Shown here: in pieces, positions 60,040-64,000 of the stretch | Layout: the number at the start of each line of letters is the position of its first letter | Position numbering within the stretch: position 1 is the stretch's first letter | NCBI GenBank assembly: GCA_029261855.1 | Contig: JAJDAN010000062.1 | Coordinates: 1 to 64,000, forward strand | DNA: 64,000 bases | Reading direction: 5' to 3' | Origin: Deltaproteobacteria bacterium | GTDB taxonomy: Bacteria > Myxococcota_A > UBA9160 > UBA4427 | The notes under the pieces: generated by a model | The model's database searches: none | Told to the model about the DNA's origin: nothing | Seen by the model: only the letters and a program-made list of their open reading frames with translations | Position numbers and translations under genes: made by a program

Positions 60040-61380
60040 TCAGTCCCGGCGTGGCGTGATCTGCAGGCGCAACGCCAGGGTCCCGAGCATGATGCCCGGC
60101 TGGTGGACGAAGGTGTTGTCCGCCGCGTAGGACATCGTCTCGACCCGATCGAGCAAGCGGTTCCAGGCGATCGTCTGTTCGAGCCGGGAGATGCTGGCAC
60201 CCGGGCAGCTGCGCTGGCCCTGAGAAAAGGTCAGGTGCCGGGCCAGCCGCGGACGATCGAGGTCGACCTCGTAGGGGCACGCATACTCGTCGGCATCGAC
60301 GTTTGCCGCCGCCCAACGCAGGTGCAGCAATGAGCCCGCCGGTACCGGGACGCCCTGGAACTCCTCGTCGCGGGTCGTCATGCGCGTCGAGAGCCCCTGG
60401 GTCGGGGCCCGCAGGCGCAGCCCTTCTTCGACGAAGGCGCGAACCTTCGAGCGGTCGGCGCGGAGTACGCCGAAGAGCGCGGGGTCGTCGCACAAGAGCT
60501 GCGCCTGCTGCTCGAGGGCGTACTGGGTCGTTTCGAGCCCGCCGATCATCATCGCGTAGACGACGCCATGGATCTCGTCGTCGCTGAGCTTCCGTCCGAG
60601 CGCCTCGTAGGTCACCTGGGTGAGGAAGCTGATCATGTCGTCCTGGGGCTGCGCACGCTTCTCCTGGACATGGGCGAGCACGTAGCGGGCGAAATCCTCG
60701 AGACTTCGGGCCTGGGCCTCGAGAGCTTCCCGAGGCAGGAGATTGCGATGCCCGTGGCCATGCACGAAGGGCATCACCATGGCGTCGCCCCAGGACTCGA
60801 GCCGAGCGAGATCGGCTTCGGGGAAGCCGAGGACGGCGGCCATCACCCGTTGTGGCAGCGGCCGCGCGAACGCCGCCACGAACTCGACCTCCGCCTCATC
60901 GATCGAGGGGTCGGTCCAGTCGTCGATCAGCGCATCGACGAGCCCCTCGATCAGCGCAGTGTGCCGGGTCGCCCCGGGGCCCACCCAGGGGTCCGTGAGT
61001 TCCTGACGGTGTGCACGCCAGGACGCCTCGTCGGGGCGCAGGGTCTGCATGGACCGGAGCATCGCGTTCAAGGTGGACGAAGCCTTCGGGTCCGCCTGCC
61101 GCGCCCGGGCGTCCGCATCGAGGGCAAGAGACAGCAGCGGCGTGAAGCGTTCCGGGTCCCGCACCACGCGCGCGATGTCCGAGTACTTGGTGAGGATGTA
61201 GCCGTCCGAGCCCTTGCCCAGGCCCTCGCCGGGGATGCGGTGAACGGGCGCCTCCGCGTGCAGGATCGGATACGCCTCGTACCAATGCTCCTGTGCGCCG
61301 GGCGAGAACAGGTCCACGTCTTCGAGTGACACGGGACAGCGCATCGCGCTGAGCGCGTGATTCGGCGGGCGGGGCTTCAT
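60040..61380 (-). CDS. Cytochrome P450
   Basis: The 446-residue product is a soluble bacterial P450. The heme-binding Cys lies in FSQGQRSCPGASISR, the I-helix oxygen-binding segment is MMIGGLETTQ and the K-helix ExxR is EEGLRLRAP. The N-terminus shows no membrane anchor. It would hydroxylate or epoxidise a hydrophobic substrate with a ferredoxin partner, which is not nearby. ATG 61380 overlaps the stop of the GST gene upstream by four bases (ATGA), so the two are coupled. The region may be part of a degradation or detoxification pathway; no substrate can be read from sequence. Confidence 0.93.
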   Translation of the reverse strand: MKPRPPNHALSAMRCPVSLEDVDLFSPGAQEHWYEAYPILHAEAPVHRIPGEGLGKGSDGYILTKYSDIARVVRDPERFTPLLSLALDADARARQADPKASSTLNAMLRSMQTLRPDEASWRAHRQELTDPWVGPGATRHTALIEGLVDALIDDWTDPSIDEAEVEFVAAFARPLPQRVMAAVLGFPEADLARLESWGDAMVMPFVHGHGHRNLLPREALEAQARSLEDFARYVLAHVQEKRAQPQDDMISFLTQVTYEALGRKLSDDEIHGVVYAMMIGGLETTQYALEQQAQLLCDDPALFGVLRADRSKVRAFVEEGLRLRAPTQGLSTRMTTRDEEFQGVPVPAGSLLHLRWAAANVDADEYACPYEVDLDRPRLARHLTFSQGQRSCPGASISRLEQTIAWNRLLDRVETMSYAADNTFVHQPGIMLGTLALRLQITPRRD

Positions 61381-62159
61381 GCGGCGACCGCGCAGGACGG
61401 CGGCCGGTGACGGACGTACTGCTCGTGCACCCAGGCGATGGCCGCGTGCCCCGCGAAGCGGGCTTGCAGCTGCTGAGCGGCGTCGGGAACCGGTTCCGGA
61501 CTGGCCATGTCGGGATGCTGGGGATTCGCAAGCGGCGCTAGCAGCGCGGCCGCCGCCAGGTCCGCGAGACCGAAGCGGTCCCCGACCAGGTAGCCCTTTC
61601 CTCCGATCTGTCCGGCGATGCGATCGAGGGCACGCTCGCTCACCTCGAAGGCGGTCGCGACCTGATCGGGCCTCTCGGCGCCGTTCGCCCGGGCCATCAG
61701 CTTGCGAGCCAGTGGGAAGGTGGCGCGGTAGAGGGATCGTCCGAGCGGCGGGAGATGACCGGCGAAGATGCGGCACAAGAAGTCCGGTTGCTCGAGCAGC
61801 ACGCTGAAGACCACCGTGCGGACCGCGGGCCCGACTTCGTCGTCCAGCCACGTCTGCAGTGCGAGCGCCTGCGCGCGATCCTCGGCCCCGGAAGGGAGCA
61901 GCGCTTCGCTCGGCTGGATCTCGTCGAGACGCGCGAGGATCCGGGCCGAGCCGCCGACGACCTCCCGCGTCTGCCCGTCGCCCAGCACCAGCACGGGCAC
62001 CTGCGTTCGCCCCGTCATGCGCCGGATCGCGAACATGTGGGGCCCCGGCAGGTGGGTCACGCGACGATGTGGGATCCCCTTCCAGTCGAGGGCCCAGCGC
62101 GCCTTCTCGTTGAAGTGGGAGCGTGTGAACTGGTGGAGCACCGGGATCGTCTGCGCCAT
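61377..62159 (-). CDS. Glutathione S-transferase-like protein
   Basis: The 260-residue product has an N-terminal thioredoxin-fold domain (VLHQFTRSHFNEKARWALDW, VPVLVLGDGQTREVVGGSARI) and an all-helical C-terminal domain (LQTWLDDEVGPAVR, GGKGYLVGDRFGLADLAAAA). The SxFNEKARW motif follows the usual SxxxxKVR pattern of the fold. It may conjugate glutathione or act as a dehalogenase or reductase. It is the upstream gene of the GST-P450 pair, with overlapping codons. It is divergent from the SDR, with the 17-bp repeat array in between. Confidence 0.88.
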   Translation of the reverse strand: MAQTIPVLHQFTRSHFNEKARWALDWKGIPHRRVTHLPGPHMFAIRRMTGRTQVPVLVLGDGQTREVVGGSARILARLDEIQPSEALLPSGAEDRAQALALQTWLDDEVGPAVRTVVFSVLLEQPDFLCRIFAGHLPPLGRSLYRATFPLARKLMARANGAERPDQVATAFEVSERALDRIAGQIGGKGYLVGDRFGLADLAAAALLAPLANPQHPDMASPEPVPDAAQQLQARFAGHAAIAWVHEQYVRHRPPSCAVAA

Positions 62160-62257
62160 ACCGGGGACGTATCACGGCCCGACCCGGGTTGCCAGACCGG
62201 GGTCGCTCGGGGCGCTATGGTCGGCCTCCTCCCGGAGTCCAGCGTCAGCGTCCAGCC

Positions 62258-62326
62258 AGCACTCAGCCCGAGAGAGCACTCAGCCCAAGAGAGCACTCAG
62301 CCCGAGAGAGCACTCAAGCCCGAGAG
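62258..62326. repeat. Four tandem copies of a 17-bp unit upstream of the SDR
   Basis: Units AGCACTCAGCCCGAGAG (62258-62274), AGCACTCAGCCCAAGAG (62275-62291), the first form again (62292-62308), and an 18-bp copy with one extra A (62309-62326). They lie 12 bases before the SDR start codon in the gap divergent from the GST-P450 operon. The last copy ends with GAGAG and the adjoining GGGG may serve as the ribosome site. A tandem array of this type may be a regulator site or slippage product. Confidence 0.9.
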
Positions 62327-62337
62327 AGGGGAACCCC

Positions 62338-63135
62338 GTGAAGGACTTGTTTTCGATCGAAGGAAAGGTCGCGCTCGTGACCGGTGGCTCCCGTGGGATC
62401 GGTCAGATGATCGCCGCCGGGTTCGTGGCCAATGGCGCCAGGGTCTACGTCAGCTCGCGCAAGGCGGACGCCTGCGAGTCGACGGCCAAGCAGCTTCGCG
62501 AGGAATTCGGAGGCGACTGCATCGCGCTACCCGGCGACGTCTCGAGCCTCGAGGGCGTGACTGCGTTGGCCGGCGCCCTGTCCGGCCACGAGAGCCGGCT
62601 CGACATCCTCGTCAACAACGCGGGGGCCACCTGGGGCGCGCCCATCGACGAGTTCCCGGAGGCCGGCTGGGACAAGGTCATGGACACGAACGTGAAGGGA
62701 GTCTTCTTCCTGACCCAGAAGCTGCTGCCGCTGCTCCGCGAGGCGGCCACGCCGGAAGACCCTGCCCGCGTGATCAACGTCGGATCCATCGACGGCATCA
62801 AGACGCCGATCTTCGACAACATCTCCTACGGGCCCTCGAAGGCGGCCGTGCATCACCTGACTCGCGTCCTGGCCGCGCAACTGGTCAAGCAGCACATCCT
62901 GGTGAACGCGATCGCTCCGGGGCCCTTCCCCACCTGGATGCTGTCGGCGGGGGTCGGCTTCGGCGGACAGGTCGAGGGCCAGGACTGGGAGTCCGTCGGA
63001 AACCAGAACCCGCGCGGACGCGTCGGAACCGCCGAGGACATCGCGGGCGTCGCGATCTTCCTGGCCTCGCGTGCAGGCGCCTACACGGTGGGCGAGACGA
63101 TCACCTGCGACGGGGGCGTCGTCGCGTCCTCTTGA
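62338..63135 (+). CDS. Short-chain dehydrogenase/reductase
   Basis: The 265-residue product is a classical SDR: TGGSRGIGQMIA nucleotide loop, LVNNAGATWG, catalytic Ser in NVGSIDG, and Tyr-Lys in SYGPSKAAVHHL, with APGPFPTWM and ETITCDGG ending. It is NAD(P)H-dependent and acts on a hydroxy/keto substrate. The start is a GTG at 62338 directly after the repeat array (GAGAGGGGAACCCC upstream contains GAGG). It is divergent from GST-P450 and next to a VOC protein, which suggests a pathway for oxidising an exogenous or lipid-like compound, but this is inference. Confidence 0.92.
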   Translation: MKDLFSIEGKVALVTGGSRGIGQMIAAGFVANGARVYVSSRKADACESTAKQLREEFGGDCIALPGDVSSLEGVTALAGALSGHESRLDILVNNAGATWGAPIDEFPEAGWDKVMDTNVKGVFFLTQKLLPLLREAATPEDPARVINVGSIDGIKTPIFDNISYGPSKAAVHHLTRVLAAQLVKQHILVNAIAPGPFPTWMLSAGVGFGGQVEGQDWESVGNQNPRGRVGTAEDIAGVAIFLASRAGAYTVGETITCDGGVVASS

Positions 63136-63165
63136 CCGCGGCCTCCGGTCGGCCGGCGTTCTCGC

Positions 63166-63783
63166 TCAGGATTCGGGCGCGGCGCGCCGCCGGAGCATTT
63201 CGAAGAACTCGCGCTGCTTCTCGAGATAGCGGTCCCGGTCCTCGGCGACGGCTCCCGACAGCTCGGATTCGTCCGCGCGTAGCTCGCGCGTCCAGGCGGC
63301 AAACTCGAGCATCACGCCGTCCGGGTCGAAGAAGTACATGGACCGGACGAATACGTCGTCCGTGAGCGTCGGGCTGGCTTGCATGGGCGAGTTGTCGTGA
63401 TTCACGATCGCGGTGACCTCGATCCCCCGGGCCTGCAGACGCTCGCGGTACTCCTCCATCTTCTCGGGTGCCACGTCGAAGGCGACGTGGTTCATCGAGC
63501 CGTGCGCCGTCGCGATCGAACCTTCGCCCACCATGCGTGCGGGCGACGCGACGCCCGGCGCGGCGTCCGGCGCTTCCGGGAACCAGAAGAACGCCAGCGA
63601 ATCTCCGTTCCCGATGTCGAAGAAGAAGTGCTGCCCCATGCCGCCGGGGAGGTCGATCGTCTTGGTCAGCGGCATGCCGAGGACGTTCTGATAGAAGTCC
63701 ACGGTCCGCGCCATGTCCTTGCAGACCAGGGCCAGATGGTTGATGCCCCGAAGCTCGAAGTCCTTGTTCGCGCGCTTGCCCAT
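63166..63783 (-). CDS. VOC-family protein (glyoxalase/dioxygenase-like)
   Basis: The 205-residue product is a longer VOC protein with two betaalpha-beta3 modules. The first module reads INHLALVCKDMARTVDFYQN, GMPLTK, HFFFDIGNGDSLAFFW; the second SMNHVAFDVAPEKMEEYRER, then YFFDPDGVMLEFAAW with its metal-ligand Glu. Metal-ligand His are in NHLAL and NHVAF, and the final Glu in LEFA. A short helical C-terminal tail (YLEKQREFFEMLRRR) extends it. It is convergent with the SDR and may be a ring-cleavage-type dioxygenase or a glyoxalase; the substrate is unknown. Confidence 0.88.
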   Translation of the reverse strand: MGKRANKDFELRGINHLALVCKDMARTVDFYQNVLGMPLTKTIDLPGGMGQHFFFDIGNGDSLAFFWFPEAPDAAPGVASPARMVGEGSIATAHGSMNHVAFDVAPEKMEEYRERLQARGIEVTAIVNHDNSPMQASPTLTDDVFVRSMYFFDPDGVMLEFAAWTRELRADESELSGAVAEDRDRYLEKQREFFEMLRRRAAPES

Positions 63784-63867
63784 GTCGACCGCCTTCGATG
63801 AGTTCGCCGGATCTGCCGCGACCCCGAGCCTACCCCGATCCGCGGACGCTCGCCCCGGGCCCGGCCG

Positions 63868-63999
63868 TCAGCTCGGCTTCTTCAGACGCACCGTCAGTGC
63901 GTGCTGCACGTCTTCCGCGCCGAACGTGGATTTCGACTCTCCCGGACGCAGCTCGTAGTGCTTGCTGACCCAGATATCCTCGTCGAGGTTCGAAGCGAC
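63868..63999 (-). CDS. Partial gene, C-terminal 43 residues (product unknown)
   Basis: The minus-strand frame enters from the right edge and ends at a TGA (TCA at 63868-63870). The visible residues (DEDIWVSKHYELRPGESKST, then FGAEDVQHALTVRLKKPS) form a small mixed strand/loop segment. There is no recognised motif, so only its existence as a real C-terminus is supported, by codon character and by the neighbouring gene spacing. Confidence 0.45.
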   Translation of the reverse strand, partial: VASNLDEDIWVSKHYELRPGESKSTFGAEDVQHALTVRLKKPS

Positions 64000-64000
64000 C

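Overview
The window is a GC-rich chromosomal segment (visibly well above 60 % G+C by eye, not computed) with dense bacterial coding on both strands. It carries housekeeping genes (initiator tRNA, tgt, queA, mutL, miaA, der, trkA/trkH, slt) and an exosortase (XrtA/PEP-CTERM)-type exopolysaccharide locus. It also has FHA/Ser-Thr-kinase signalling, a response regulator-PilZ protein, a nicking-type MutL, and oxidative genes (P450, carotenoid oxygenase, flavin monooxygenase). This mix suits a free-living Gram-negative bacterium of the former Deltaproteobacteria (Myxococcota, Desulfobacterota, Binatota-like). That placement is inference; no 16S gene is present.

Region 1 (1-1108) is the edge of an integrative element: the C-terminal end of a tyrosine recombinase and a membrane hypothetical lie at the 3' end of an initiator tRNA gene. 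Region 2 (1.2-18.6 kb) is core: a DUF4124 protein, a response regulator-PilZ protein, a ROK kinase, a chemoreceptor-like protein, queA-tgt with a GHL10 hydrolase, a lytic transglycosylase, a histone-H1-like zinc-ribbon protein overlapping a eukaryotic-type UDP-sugar pyrophosphorylase, and TrkH/TrkA.

Region 3 (19162-22969) is the most striking part. It is a 3792-bp transposon with 16-bp terminal inverted repeats (15/16 identical) and a perfect 8-bp target duplication. It encodes an IS1-family transposase plus five passenger genes and a 3'-end fragment of a tmRNA gene. The passengers are of unknown function apart from one ribbon-helix-helix-like protein. I could not match it to a described element.

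Region 4 (23.0-31.9 kb) is core again: VOC protein, YfgM-like TPR protein, Der, MiaA, MutL, a degenerate sigma-54-activator-like protein, a nitrilase-family amidase and a small FHA protein. Region 5 (32.0-39.3 kb) is the polysaccharide locus: export lipoprotein, polyprenyl-phosphate sugar transferase, GspA-type ATPase, tyrosine kinase, chain-length regulator and a secreted protein. No exosortase is in the window. However, a PEP-CTERM-type CAAX protease (47.7 kb) and a protein with an IPTL-like sorting tail (54.4 kb) suggest the organism has the sorting system.

Region 6 (39.4-46.2 kb) combines a carbamoyltransferase/SxtJ/DUF5989 trio with sugar genes (manA, UDP-xylose synthase, a DprE2-like reductase and a UbiA-type phosphoribosyltransferase). 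Region 7 (46.3-64 kb) is mixed: a Cys-rich protein, an AcoX-type kinase, a MORN-repeat protein, a GT39-like transferase, an FHA-kinase pair, a SnoaL-like protein, a cyclase, a luciferase-like monooxygenase, an AI-2E-type permease, a carotenoid oxygenase, and a P450-GST pair divergent from a short-chain dehydrogenase, followed by a VOC protein. This last stretch looks like a lipid, aromatic or terpenoid modification region, but no substrate can be read from the sequence.
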